Shown here: positions 8,463 through 18,257 of the stretch, piece by piece
Layout: each line of letters begins with the position of its first letter
Numbering within the stretch: the stretch's first letter is position 1
Assembly: GCF_038019025.1 (NCBI RefSeq)
Contig: NZ_CP150496.1
Coordinates: 2,930,001 to 2,994,000, forward strand
Length of the DNA stretch: 64,000 nt
DNA from: Polaribacter marinaquae
Lineage (GTDB): Bacteria; Bacteroidota; Bacteroidia; Flavobacteriales; Flavobacteriaceae
Direction: 5' to 3'
Made by a program: the position numbers and the translations under genes
The notes under the pieces: generated by a model
Databases searched by the model: none
What the model saw: only the letters and a program-made list of their open reading frames with translations
Told to the model about the DNA's origin: nothing

Positions 8463-10070
8463 ATGCAAAAAAAAATAATAAAAGTACATGCAACTGATAA
8501 CGTTTTAGTTGCGTTAGTAAATCTAACAGCAAATGAAGTTATCTCTTTTGAAAATCAAGACATCAAAGTTATTTCAGATGTAAAAGCTAAACATAAAATT
8601 GCTTTACAGACTTTAGAAATTGGTGATGAGATTTTTATGTACGGAGTTTTAGTAGGAAAAGCAAGTTTTAAGATTGAAAAAGGAGGTGTTTTAACTACAG
8701 AAAATGTAAAACATCAAAGTGCTAAAGTAAGTAAAAAAACAGGTACTATTGATTGGACTCCACCAAATGTAGATCAGTGGAAAGATAAAACTTTTATGGG
8801 TTATCATAGAAAAGATGGGCAAGTAGGAACTGCTAATGTTTGGTTATTTTTTCCTTTGGTATTTTGTGAAAATAAAAATATTGAAAAATTAAAAAGTATT
8901 TTTGAGAAAGAGTTGTTAACACAAAAATCAAACTCTCATCAAATGTTATTAAGATCATTAGTTAATGATAATGTTGGCGAATTAGAACAAGCAGAAACCA
9001 CAAAAGTTTTTGAAAACATTGATGTTAAATTTATTACGCATCCGGGAGGATGTGGAGGAATTAGACAAGATTCTGAAAGTTTAGCAAGATTATTAGCTGG
9101 CTATGTTAAAAACCCAAATGTTGCAGGAGCAACTGTTTTAAGTTTAGGATGCCAAAATCTTCAAATAGATATTTTTAATAAAGCATTAGAAGCTATTAGT
9201 CCAGATAATAAAAAACCAGTGTTGATGTATGAACAACAACAAATGGGAACTGTAGATGACATGCTAACAGCAATCATTAAAAGTTCTTATGCAGCTATAA
9301 AAGAAGCTAATGAAATTGAAAGAAAACCAGCACCTCTATCAAAACTAAAAGTAGGTTTAGAGTGTGGTGGGTCTGATGGTTTTTCTGGTATTTCTGCAAA
9401 CCCAACTTTAGGATTTACTTCAGATATGCTAGTAGCACTAGGTGCAACAGCAATATTATCTGAATTTCCAGAACTTTGTGGTGTAGAGCAAGAGTTGGTA
9501 AATAGATGTGTAGAAGAAGAAAATGCAAACAAGTTTTTAAGCTTAATGCAAGCTTTTGAAAAATCTGTTATAGATGCTGGTTCTGGTTTTGATATGAATC
9601 CTTCACCAGGAAATATCAAAGACGGTTTAATTACAGATGCAATGAAATCTGCTGGAGCTGCTAAAAAAGGAGGAACATCTCCAGTTGTAGATGTTTTAGA
9701 CTATGGAGAATATATTACAAAACCAGGTCTAAATTTACTTTGTACTCCTGGAAATGATGTTGAGAGTACTACAGCAATGGTTGGCTCTGGAGCAAATATT
9801 GTTTTATTTACAACTGGCTTAGGAACTCCTACAGGAAATCCGATTACGCCTGTAATTAAAGTGTCTTCAAACTCAGACTTAGCAAAAAGAATGAGTGATA
9901 TTATTGATATTGATACAGGGGAAGTTATAAGAGGCGAAAAAACAATCGAAGAAATGGCTGAAACAATGTTAGAATACATTGTTAATGTAGCTAGTGGTAA
10001 TATTTCATCAAAAGCAAGTTTGTTAAATCAAGATGATTTTATTCCTTGGAAAAGAGGCGTTTCTTTATAA
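8463..10070 (+). CDS. uxaA: Altronate dehydratase
   Basis: UxaA (EC 4.2.1.7) dehydrates D-altronate to 2-keto-3-deoxygluconate, so both operon branches meet at this product. The 535-residue protein has an N-terminal SAF-type domain (about 1-85; ALQTLEIGDEIFMYG), then the large UxaA domain. Motifs include FMGYHRKDGQVGTANVW, HPGGCGGIRQDSE, LGCQNLQID, VGLECGGSDGFSGISANP and SPGNIKDGLITDAMKSAGA. It is the last gene of the operon and converges with the LacI regulator, the two stop codons being 24 bases apart. Enzymes for the next steps (KDG kinase, KDPG aldolase) are not in the window. Confidence 0.95.
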   Translation: MQKKIIKVHATDNVLVALVNLTANEVISFENQDIKVISDVKAKHKIALQTLEIGDEIFMYGVLVGKASFKIEKGGVLTTENVKHQSAKVSKKTGTIDWTPPNVDQWKDKTFMGYHRKDGQVGTANVWLFFPLVFCENKNIEKLKSIFEKELLTQKSNSHQMLLRSLVNDNVGELEQAETTKVFENIDVKFITHPGGCGGIRQDSESLARLLAGYVKNPNVAGATVLSLGCQNLQIDIFNKALEAISPDNKKPVLMYEQQQMGTVDDMLTAIIKSSYAAIKEANEIERKPAPLSKLKVGLECGGSDGFSGISANPTLGFTSDMLVALGATAILSEFPELCGVEQELVNRCVEEENANKFLSLMQAFEKSVIDAGSGFDMNPSPGNIKDGLITDAMKSAGAAKKGGTSPVVDVLDYGEYITKPGLNLLCTPGNDVESTTAMVGSGANIVLFTTGLGTPTGNPITPVIKVSSNSDLAKRMSDIIDIDTGEVIRGEKTIEEMAETMLEYIVNVASGNISSKASLLNQDDFIPWKRGVSL

Positions 10071-10093
10071 GTTTTTCAATAAATTTTTATCAA

Positions 10094-11119
10094 TTATAAA
10101 TTAGTTTTTAAAGAAGATTTTCTAATAATTAATTCTGGTTGTAGCACAATTTGTTGAGCTTTCTTTGTCTTTAAACTTTTATCTACTTCTTCTAAAAATA
10201 CTAAAGCAGCTTTTCTTCCCATCTCTATTGGGGACTGATCTACAGAAGTGATAGATAATTCCATGAAACGCGTAAAAGGTTCATTACTAAAACCTACAAC
10301 GCTTATATCTTCTGGTATTCTTAATCCTTGAGATTTAATTTCTTGAATAGCACCAAGAGCTGAAAAATCACTAGTAGAAAAAATAGCATCAGGAGGATTT
10401 TCTAAACTTAACAATCGTTTTGTTGATGCTCTTCCTGCTAAAACTTTACTATGAGTTTCAATAATTAAACTTTCATCATACTCTAAACCACTATCCAATA
10501 TAGCCTGCTTATAACCTAAAAATCTATTTTTAAAAATTTCAAGCCTTCTATCATTAGATAGATGAGCAATTCTCTTATATCCTTGTTTTATAAGATGTTT
10601 TGTAGCTTGGTATGCTCCATCAAAGTCATCTATAGTTATAGAACTAACATTTGCAATATCTTTTTTTCTATCAAAAAATATTAGTGGTACATTTTTTTTA
10701 GAAATGCTTTCAAATATATTACTCTTAGTTTGGGCATTGGTAATAGACATTAAAATTCCATCTACTTGGGCACTTAATAAAGAATTAATATTCCCAATTT
10801 CTTGTTCTTCTTGGTCATGGGTTTGGCAAATAATTACATGGTAACCTTTTGGGTATAATTCTTCTTCTATTCCTCTAATTACAGATGCAAAAAAGTTACT
10901 GTCAATACGAGGTACAATTACTCCAACATTATAACTCTTTCCGCTTTTTAAGGCTTTTGCTAAAGTATTCTGCTCATAATTCATAAGTAAAGCAGTTTTT
11001 TGAACTAGTTTTCTAGTTTTTTCACTAATTTTTGGATTGTTGTTGAGAGCCCTAGATACTGTAGCAGCTGTTAAACCTAAATTTTCGGCAATATCGTAGA
11101 TTGTCGTTTTCTTTACCAT
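10094..11119 (-). CDS. LacI-family transcriptional regulator of the pectin locus
   Basis: This 341-residue repressor has an N-terminal helix-turn-helix (about 3-28; TIYDIAENLGLTAATVSRAL) whose LTAATVSRAL segment is the usual LacI recognition helix region. A periplasmic-binding-protein-like sensor domain follows (about 60-330; NVGVIVPRIDSNFFASVIRG, PEDISVVGFSNEPF). The ligand is probably KDG or a related uronate; this is inferred. Three copies of a CG-centred palindrome that suits a LacI protein occur at 1083, 11203 and 13070, all at promoters of this locus. The 11203 copy lies in its own divergent promoter region, so autoregulation is likely. Confidence 0.9.
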   Translation of the reverse strand: MVKKTTIYDIAENLGLTAATVSRALNNNPKISEKTRKLVQKTALLMNYEQNTLAKALKSGKSYNVGVIVPRIDSNFFASVIRGIEEELYPKGYHVIICQTHDQEEQEIGNINSLLSAQVDGILMSITNAQTKSNIFESISKKNVPLIFFDRKKDIANVSSITIDDFDGAYQATKHLIKQGYKRIAHLSNDRRLEIFKNRFLGYKQAILDSGLEYDESLIIETHSKVLAGRASTKRLLSLENPPDAIFSTSDFSALGAIQEIKSQGLRIPEDISVVGFSNEPFTRFMELSITSVDQSPIEMGRKAALVFLEEVDKSLKTKKAQQIVLQPELIIRKSSLKTNL

Positions 11120-11172
11120 CTTGCTAATTAATGATTTTTTTTTGAATTAAATATATTTTTAATTAATAAATT

Positions 11173-11216
11173 TTGATAATTCAAAGTTTATTAATATCAT
11201 TGTGTAATCGATTACA
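11173..11216 (+). promoter_or_regulatory. Promoter with LacI-type operator upstream of PL9
   Basis: The perfect 14-base palindrome TGTAATCGATTACA occupies 11203-11216. Immediately before it is TATCATTG (11195-11202), a seven-of-eight match to the TAnnTTTG -7 element. A TTG at 11173-11175 stands 19 bases further upstream as a -33. The operator therefore overlaps the expected transcription start, giving simple repression of PL9. It also lies between PL9 and the regulator gene. The layout is seen in sequence; binding is inferred. Confidence 0.75.
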
Positions 11217-11247
11217 TTTATTATAATTCCTTTTAAATAAATAAATC

Positions 11248-12966
11248 ATGAAAAATATATTTAAATATTCGTTTTATATTCTGTTTGTAGTGCTTTTTTC
11301 TTGTAATAGCAATGATGATGATTTTACAGAAACTGCTGTAAGTAGTATTATTATTGATGGCGATCATATTAATGATGGAACTTCTTCTCAAATGCGAGCC
11401 GAAATATTTCCTATAACTGCTTTAAATAAATCTATAATTTGGAGTGTTTCTAATGAAACAATTGCTACCATTTCTTCAAGTGGGTTAGTAAAAGCAATAA
11501 CAAACGGATCTCTAACTGTTTTTGCAACTTCTAAAGATAATCCAGAAGTTAGTTCATCTAAAGATATTTTAGTATCTGGAGTTGTTGTACCAGACGTTTT
11601 AGTATCAAGTTTAACAATCTATGGTTCTGATATTATAAACGGGCAACCGCAAAACTTTACTGTAGAGGTGTTTCCTGCAAATGCAACAAATCAAGATGTA
11701 AGTTGGTCAGTATCCGATAATACTATAGCGACTATTAATTCAGAAGGTTTATTAACACCCATAAATAATGGAGTTGTAAAAGTTATTGCAACTTCTAAAG
11801 ATCCAAATGCGGTATCAGCAGAATTAGAAATTAGCATATCAGGTTTTTCAAATATTCAAGGTGTAAGCACTAGTACAGAGCTATTAAATGCCATTCAAAA
11901 TGCTATTTCTGGTGATGTTATTTATGTAAAAGAAGGTGTTTTTACTTTTAGTACTACTATTAAAATCACACAAAGTGGAACATCAACAAACCAAATATCC
12001 ATTATCACGCACCCAAATAATTCTCAAAGACCAATTTTTGATTTCTCTTTAATGTCAGAAAATTCATCCAATAGAGGTATTGAATTATCTGGTAATTATT
12101 GGCATATAAAAGGAATTAAAATTACAAAAGCCGGAGACAATGGAGTGTGGATTAATGGTAATAATAATTTAGTAGAATATTGCGAATTTAGCGAGAATTC
12201 AGATACTGGATTGCAGATTAGCAGTGGTGGTAGTAATAATACAATTCTTAATTGCGATTCTTTTTTTAATGCCGATTCTACTTTAGAAAATGCAGATGGT
12301 TTTGCAAGTAAGTTAGATGCAGGAGATGGAAATAAATTTATAGGTTGTAGAGCATGGCAAAATTTAGATGATGGTTGGGATGGTTATTTAAAAGGTACTG
12401 ATAATATAACCACAACTTATGAAAACTGTTGGGCAATTAAAAATGGATATTTAAAAGATGGTAGCAAAGGTGTTGGAGACGGAAATGGTTTTAAAACAGG
12501 TGGTAGTGATGACAAAACATTAAAACATAATGCTATTTTTAAAAACTGTTTGGCTGTGGGCAATGTTGTTGACGGATTTGACCATAATAGCAATAGAGGT
12601 AATGTAGAAATTTATAATTCTGGAGCCTATAATAATAGTAGAAACATCAATTTCGGAAGCTCTAATATTGCGAATGCATTAACTATAAAAAATACCGTAA
12701 GTTTTTCTGGTGATAATAATGATAGTTACAATGCAACAAATATAGATATTAGCAATAATGGTTGGCAAAATGGAATCCTAACAAATACGAGTGATTATGT
12801 TAGTTTAGACATAGATTTATTAACCAGTGCTAGACAGTTAGATGGTAGTTTACCAGAATTAGATTTTATGAAATTGGTAGATGGCAGCGATCTTGTAAAT
12901 GCTGGTATAAATGTTGGATTATCCTTTAACGGATCTGCACCAGATATTGGTCCTTTTGAAAAATAA
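11248..12966 (+). CDS. Pectate lyase, PL9 family, with two Big_2-type Ig-like domains; lipoprotein
   Basis: A lipoprotein signal (VVLFSCNSND, Cys about residue 19) is followed by two bacterial Ig-like repeats (about 30-105 and 115-195), each with the NxxVSWSVS and ATIxxxGL signature. A right-handed parallel beta-helix follows (about 205-572). The helix carries the PL9 hallmark: ENADGFASKLDAGDGNKFIGC, then AWQNLDDGWDGY and GDGNGFKTGG. PL9 enzymes cleave polygalacturonate endolytically by calcium-assisted beta-elimination, using a lysine in place of arginine. It is probably displayed on the cell surface. It has its own operator-bearing promoter and lies just upstream of SusC. Confidence 0.88.
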   Translation: MKNIFKYSFYILFVVLFSCNSNDDDFTETAVSSIIIDGDHINDGTSSQMRAEIFPITALNKSIIWSVSNETIATISSSGLVKAITNGSLTVFATSKDNPEVSSSKDILVSGVVVPDVLVSSLTIYGSDIINGQPQNFTVEVFPANATNQDVSWSVSDNTIATINSEGLLTPINNGVVKVIATSKDPNAVSAELEISISGFSNIQGVSTSTELLNAIQNAISGDVIYVKEGVFTFSTTIKITQSGTSTNQISIITHPNNSQRPIFDFSLMSENSSNRGIELSGNYWHIKGIKITKAGDNGVWINGNNNLVEYCEFSENSDTGLQISSGGSNNTILNCDSFFNADSTLENADGFASKLDAGDGNKFIGCRAWQNLDDGWDGYLKGTDNITTTYENCWAIKNGYLKDGSKGVGDGNGFKTGGSDDKTLKHNAIFKNCLAVGNVVDGFDHNSNRGNVEIYNSGAYNNSRNINFGSSNIANALTIKNTVSFSGDNNDSYNATNIDISNNGWQNGILTNTSDYVSLDIDLLTSARQLDGSLPELDFMKLVDGSDLVNAGINVGLSFNGSAPDIGPFEK

Positions 12967-13061
12967 CCAAATTTTAAGTTTAGAAATTAATTTTTTAGCA
13001 AAAAAAGCATAAAAAAACTATTGTTATAGTAAAAATGTCTAGTTTAAATCTAAAAAATAAT

Positions 13062-13083
13062 TATATTTGTGTAATCGATTACA
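13062..13083 (+). promoter_or_regulatory. Promoter with LacI-type operator upstream of susC
   Basis: TATATTTG (13062-13069) is an exact TAnnTTTG -7 element. The perfect palindrome TGTAATCGATTACA (13070-13083) abuts it directly, so the operator covers the transcription start about 40 bases before the susC start codon. This is the third copy of the site in the window, arranged as at 1075 and 11195. No convincing -33 element is seen. Confidence 0.78.
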
Positions 13084-13121
13084 ATTAACTAAAAAAATGA
13101 ATTAATACTTAAATTAATTTT

Positions 13122-16100
13122 ATGACAAACAATAAAACAGTATTTTGGAAACTAAGATCCAAAATAAAAGACAGAAAAGTTTCTTCACTTAGTTTTTCTA
13201 AAAGCTTTAAAGCTTTACTTTTTACATTTTTATTCTTTGCTTATACAAACATTCAAGCACAAGATAATATTATTGTAAATGGAGTAGTTACAGAACTAGA
13301 TACAGGTGTTCCTTTGCCAGGAGTATCTGTAATGATAAAAGGCACAACAAGAGGAATGTCTACAGATTTTGATGGTAATTTTAAACTTGCTAACGTTTCA
13401 TCAAATGCAGTGTTGGTTATCTCTTATTTAGGGTATGCAACAAAAGAAGTAAAAATAGAAGGTAAAACAAATATTAAAGTTGAACTCTCACCAAGTACTG
13501 AATCTTTAGACGAAATTGTTGTTGTTGGTTATGGAACATCAAGGAAGTCAGATTTAACAGGTTCAGTTGTTGCCATTTCTGGTTCAGATATAGCAAAACA
13601 ACCGATTTCTAATGTTGGAGAGGCCTTAACTGGTCGTTTACCAGGTGTTCAAATTGTTTCTTCAGAAGGGTCTCCAGATTCTGAAATGAATATTAAAATT
13701 CGTGGGGGTGGTTCAATAACACAAAACAGTTCTCCTTTAGTTATTGTAGATGGTTTTCCTGTAAATAGTCTTAGTGATATTGCATCTTCTGATATAGAAA
13801 ACATATCTATATTAAAAGACGCTTCTTCAACTGCAATTTATGGTTCTAGAGGTGCAAATGGTGTAATAATTGTAACTACGAAGAGTGGTAAAAACGGAAA
13901 AGTCACAGCAAATTTTAATACCTTTTATGGTTTTAGTAGTATTGCAAAAACTATAGATGTATTAGAGGTGCAAGATTTTGTAAAATGGCAATATGAGTAT
14001 GCACTGCTTAGAAATGATGGTAGTGATAGACCAGAAGAATCTTATGAAAGATATTTTGGTTTGTGGCAAGATTATGATCAATATTTAGGTCAGAAAGGAA
14101 CAAATTGGCAAAAACAAATCTATGGAAATCTAGGTACAGTTGAAAGCCGAGATTTATCTGTAAGAGGTGGTTCAGAAAAATTTAATTTTAATTTAAACTA
14201 TGCTTTATACGATCAAAAAGCCATAATGTTAGGTTCTAAATTTAGAAGAGATAACCTTTCTGTTTCTTTAAAAAGTAAAGCAAGTGAAAAAGTAGACTTA
14301 TCTTTTACATTCCGTTATTCTAATACTGAAGTTAATGGTGGTGGAGCAAATGAACAAAACGAAGTTTCATCAGCAGATTCGCGTCTAAAACACAGTGTTG
14401 GTTATTCACCAATTCCATTACCTGGTTTAACAACAGATGAAACAGATGAAGCTTTACAGAGTTATTTGGTAGATCCTTTTCTTGCTGTAGATGATAATCA
14501 ACGTCAAAAAACAAGAAAAAACTTTAATATGGTAGGTAGTTTTTCTTGGGAGGTTTTAGAGAATCTAAAATATAGAATGGATATTGGTTTAGATAACAGA
14601 GAAGACGGAGATAACCGTTTTTATGGTAGATCAACTTATTATGCTAATAACAGACCATCAGCAAACAACCAAGGTTTGCCAGCTTTTGTTACAACAGACA
14701 GAAAACAAACTCGTTTTAGAAATGCCAATACTTTAAATTACGATTTTAAAGAATTATTACATAGTGATGATCATGAACTTAAGTTACTTTTAGGTGAAGA
14801 AATGCTTATTACAAAATCTAATACTCTAACTCAAGAAATTCATGGTTTTCCTAAGTTTTTTGATTTTAATACTTCAAAAAATCTTTTTTCACAAGGAACC
14901 CCTCAAACTGTAGATAATTTTTACAGTCCAGATGATAAATTACTTTCTTTCTTTGGTAGAGTAAACTATAGTTTTAAAAACAGATATTTATTAACAGCTA
15001 CTTACAGAGCAGATGGTTCTAGTAAATTTTTAGGAGATAATGCTTGGGGTTATTTTCCTTCAGCTGCTTTAGCTTGGAAAATAACTGAAGAAGAATTTTT
15101 AGAAGATTCAAGTTGGATAGATATGTTAAAACTTAGAATTAGTTATGGTGAATCAGGAAATAATAATATACCAACAGGTCAAACAGCTAGAAATTTTCAA
15201 TCAAGCACAACTACTTACATAAACGATGTTACAAATTATTGGGCACCATCAACGGTACTTATTAATCCAGATTTAAAATGGGAAACCACCGTTACTCAAA
15301 ATATAGGTTTAGATTTTGGTTTATTCGATAGCAAAGTTACTGGTAGTTTAGAGGCGTATAAAAATGTTACAGAAGACTTGTTGTTTAGGTTTAATATACC
15401 AAATGATACAGGTTATGCCAGCCAATATAGAAATGTTGGTGAGGTGCAAAACTCAGGAGTTGAAGCTTCTTTAAATTTCACAATTTTAGAAAAATCAGAT
15501 TATGCTTTAAATCTTTCTGTAAATACAAGTATCAATAGAAATAAAATTCTTTCCATGGGCGCTTTAGAAAATTTTGGAGAAAATACTAATTGGGCATCAT
15601 CTCAAATTGGAGACGACTATTTAGTAACAGTTGGTCAACCTTTAGGTGTAATGTATGGGTATAGAAATACAGGAAGGTACGAAGTTTCAGATTTTAATTA
15701 TAATCCTGACAATCAAGAATACACGTTAAAGTCTGGTGTGGCCGATAATTTAGTTATTGGTAATGTAAGGCCAGGTTCAATGAAGTTAAAAGATATTAGT
15801 GGCCCAGAAGGTGTACCTGACGGTGTAGTTGATGCAAACGATCAAGAAATTATCGGTAATTCTAATCCAGATTTTATCGGTGGTTTTGTACTTTCTGGAC
15901 GTGCATATGGATTTGATTTATCTGCAGCGTTTAATTTTAGCGTAGGTCAAGATGTTTACAACGCAAATAAAATTGAATTTACCACATCAAACGAAAATGG
16001 ACAGTACAGAAATCTAAGCACTATAATGGCTGATGGTAATAGATGGACAAATCTAGATTCATCAACTGGTCAATTAGTAACAGATCCAAATCAATTAGAG

Positions 16101-16421
16101 GCTTTAAATAAAAATACAACCATGTGGTCTCCATATATGTCTAGATATGTTTTTAGTGATTGGGCTGTAGAAGACGCTTCTTTTTTAAGATTAAATACTT
16201 TAACATTAGGATATACTCTTCCTGAAACCGTAGTTGAAAAATTATTGGTATCCAACTTAAGGTTTTACGTAACTGCAAATAATGTGTTTGTGTTAACCAA
16301 TTATTCAGGCCCAGATCCAGAGGTATCAACAAGAAGAAAAACTCCATTAACACCAGGTGTAGATTACTCTGCATATCCTAGAAGTAGACAGTTTGTTTTT
16401 GGATTAAACTTAAATTTTTAA
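13122..16421 (+). CDS. SusC-family TonB-dependent outer-membrane oligosaccharide transporter
   Basis: This 1099-residue protein has an extended N-terminus and a signal segment ending YTNIQAQDN (near residue 47). A carboxypeptidase-regulatory-like domain follows (about 55-125; GVVTELDTGVPLPGVSVMIKG), then the TonB box and plug (EIVVVGYGTSRKSDLTGSV, RIRGGGSI, VDGFPVNSL, GSRGANGVIIVTTK). The rest is a 22-strand-type barrel ending SRQFVFGLNLNF. It forms the energised outer-membrane channel for pectin oligosaccharides together with SusD. Transcription should start at the operator-controlled promoter at 13062. The substrate is inferred from neighbours. Confidence 0.93.
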   Translation: MTNNKTVFWKLRSKIKDRKVSSLSFSKSFKALLFTFLFFAYTNIQAQDNIIVNGVVTELDTGVPLPGVSVMIKGTTRGMSTDFDGNFKLANVSSNAVLVISYLGYATKEVKIEGKTNIKVELSPSTESLDEIVVVGYGTSRKSDLTGSVVAISGSDIAKQPISNVGEALTGRLPGVQIVSSEGSPDSEMNIKIRGGGSITQNSSPLVIVDGFPVNSLSDIASSDIENISILKDASSTAIYGSRGANGVIIVTTKSGKNGKVTANFNTFYGFSSIAKTIDVLEVQDFVKWQYEYALLRNDGSDRPEESYERYFGLWQDYDQYLGQKGTNWQKQIYGNLGTVESRDLSVRGGSEKFNFNLNYALYDQKAIMLGSKFRRDNLSVSLKSKASEKVDLSFTFRYSNTEVNGGGANEQNEVSSADSRLKHSVGYSPIPLPGLTTDETDEALQSYLVDPFLAVDDNQRQKTRKNFNMVGSFSWEVLENLKYRMDIGLDNREDGDNRFYGRSTYYANNRPSANNQGLPAFVTTDRKQTRFRNANTLNYDFKELLHSDDHELKLLLGEEMLITKSNTLTQEIHGFPKFFDFNTSKNLFSQGTPQTVDNFYSPDDKLLSFFGRVNYSFKNRYLLTATYRADGSSKFLGDNAWGYFPSAALAWKITEEEFLEDSSWIDMLKLRISYGESGNNNIPTGQTARNFQSSTTTYINDVTNYWAPSTVLINPDLKWETTVTQNIGLDFGLFDSKVTGSLEAYKNVTEDLLFRFNIPNDTGYASQYRNVGEVQNSGVEASLNFTILEKSDYALNLSVNTSINRNKILSMGALENFGENTNWASSQIGDDYLVTVGQPLGVMYGYRNTGRYEVSDFNYNPDNQEYTLKSGVADNLVIGNVRPGSMKLKDISGPEGVPDGVVDANDQEIIGNSNPDFIGGFVLSGRAYGFDLSAAFNFSVGQDVYNANKIEFTTSNENGQYRNLSTIMADGNRWTNLDSSTGQLVTDPNQLEALNKNTTMWSPYMSRYVFSDWAVEDASFLRLNTLTLGYTLPETVVEKLLVSNLRFYVTANNVFVLTNYSGPDPEVSTRRKTPLTPGVDYSAYPRSRQFVFGLNLNF

Positions 16422-16439
16422 CAATATATTTTTTAGAAT

Positions 16440-18236
16440 ATGAAAAAAATAAAATCAATATTAATTTTAGGAGTACTTACACTTACTCTTTTCAATTCTT
16501 GTAGAGAATTTGAAAGTGATTTTTTAGATGCTCCAGTAAAATCTTCATTAGAAGAGTCTTTGATTTTTTCTAATGCAGGTTTAGCAAGAGGTGCTGTAGA
16601 TGGTATTTTAGAGCCAATGGGACAAACAAATTCTTATAGAGGTAGACACATTCCTAACTATGGTTTTAATACAGACGTAGAATGGCATTACAATTCTGCT
16701 TCTGTGGGTAATGCTACTGGAGAACTAGCAATCTATGATGCTAAGCCAAATAACACTTCAATGAATAGAGATAATAGCTCTTGGGCAATGATTTATAGAG
16801 GTATTGAAAGAGCAAATATTTGTATAGTAGGTATCCGAGAATATGGTAATCCAGAGCCTGGTAATGAATTAGGTCAATTGTTAGGAGAAGCTTTAACATT
16901 AAGAGCCTTGTATTATAGCGATTTACTAAAAACTTGGGGAGATGTACTTGCGCGTTTTGAACCTATTACTTCAGAAACTGTATATATCGAAAAATCTAGC
17001 AGAGATGTTATTTATAAACAAATAATTGCAGACTTAGGAGAAGCAGCTGAGTTAGTTGCATGGCCAAATGAATCATCAGCAACAACTACAGTAGAAAAAG
17101 TAAATAAAGCTTTTGTTAAAGGATTAAGAGCACGTGTAGCATTAGCTGCAAGTGGTTTTCAACAATACCCAGTTGATGGAGTTCGTAGAAGTAATGATCC
17201 AGATTTATCTGTAGATAAAATGTACAGATTAGCTTTAGACGAGTGTATAGACGTAATTAATAGTGGTACAGCTTCGTTAGAAACATCTTTTGAAACACTA
17301 TGGAGAAAATTAAATGAAGAAAATATTTCTGCAGGAGGAGAATCTCTTTGGGAAATTCCGTTTGCAGATGGTCGTGGTCGTGTAAACTTCTCATTTGCAA
17401 TTCGTCACAGAAGTGTAGACCAATACACAGGACAAGCAAGAGGAGGTACTGCAGGTCCATTACCAACAGTTTTTTACGATTATGATGAAAAAGATATAAG
17501 AAGAGATATTACCTGTATACCTTATCAATGGGGTACTGCTGTAGATGGTGTTTCACAACAAGAATTGGTAGACTTAAATACGTGGTATTTTGGTAAATAT
17601 CGTTACGAGTGGATGAATAGGTATGTTACTTCTTCTAACGATGATGGTGTTAATAAAATTTATATGCGTTATGCAGAAATTCTTTTAATGGCAGCCGAAA
17701 CTGCAAATGAATTAGAAGGGGTTGCTGCAGCTGCACCATATTTAAAACAAATTAGAAGAAGAGCTTTTGATTCTAGTGATCATCCAACAAAAGTAGAGAA
17801 CTATGTAAATAATATTAGCAGTAAAGAAGAAATGTTTCAAGCTATTGTAAATGAACATGGGTACGAATTTACAGGAGAAATGGAACGTAAGCAAGCACTT
17901 ATACGTTGGAATTTGTTAGGTGAAAATTTAAGAAAAGCAAAAGAGAAAATGGCTAATTTAAAAAATCGTACAGGAGAATACACTGACGTACCAGTAACCT
18001 TATATTACAAATATGAAGAAGATGAAGAAACATTAAACATCTATGGATTAAATAGAGGAGAAACAGAAAATCCTGGTGTAGAGTATTCTGCTAAAGATTG
18101 GACAAATTTACAAGACGACAGAATAAACGCTTTGTTTAAGGAAGGTGTAGATCCAGATACAAGACAATTTTGGCCAATTTGGCAAGTATTTATAGATAAT
18201 AGTAATGGTAAATTATATAACGATTACGGATACTAA
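16440..18236 (+). CDS. SusD/RagB-family surface glycan-binding lipoprotein
   Basis: The 598-residue protein begins with a lipoprotein signal (LTLFNSCREF, Cys about 21) and has the SusD-like helical TPR fold signatures: EALTLRALYYSDLLKTWGDV, KAFVKGLRARVALAASGF, MRYAEILLMAAETANEL and RKQALIRWNLLGENLRKAK. It forms the lid over the SusC channel and binds oligosaccharides, presumably pectin-derived. It follows susC after 18 bases and precedes the next lipoprotein gene after 21, as expected for one operon. Confidence 0.92.
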   Translation: MKKIKSILILGVLTLTLFNSCREFESDFLDAPVKSSLEESLIFSNAGLARGAVDGILEPMGQTNSYRGRHIPNYGFNTDVEWHYNSASVGNATGELAIYDAKPNNTSMNRDNSSWAMIYRGIERANICIVGIREYGNPEPGNELGQLLGEALTLRALYYSDLLKTWGDVLARFEPITSETVYIEKSSRDVIYKQIIADLGEAAELVAWPNESSATTTVEKVNKAFVKGLRARVALAASGFQQYPVDGVRRSNDPDLSVDKMYRLALDECIDVINSGTASLETSFETLWRKLNEENISAGGESLWEIPFADGRGRVNFSFAIRHRSVDQYTGQARGGTAGPLPTVFYDYDEKDIRRDITCIPYQWGTAVDGVSQQELVDLNTWYFGKYRYEWMNRYVTSSNDDGVNKIYMRYAEILLMAAETANELEGVAAAAPYLKQIRRRAFDSSDHPTKVENYVNNISSKEEMFQAIVNEHGYEFTGEMERKQALIRWNLLGENLRKAKEKMANLKNRTGEYTDVPVTLYYKYEEDEETLNIYGLNRGETENPGVEYSAKDWTNLQDDRINALFKEGVDPDTRQFWPIWQVFIDNSNGKLYNDYGY

Positions 18237-18257
18237 TAAACTTAATAACAATTTATT

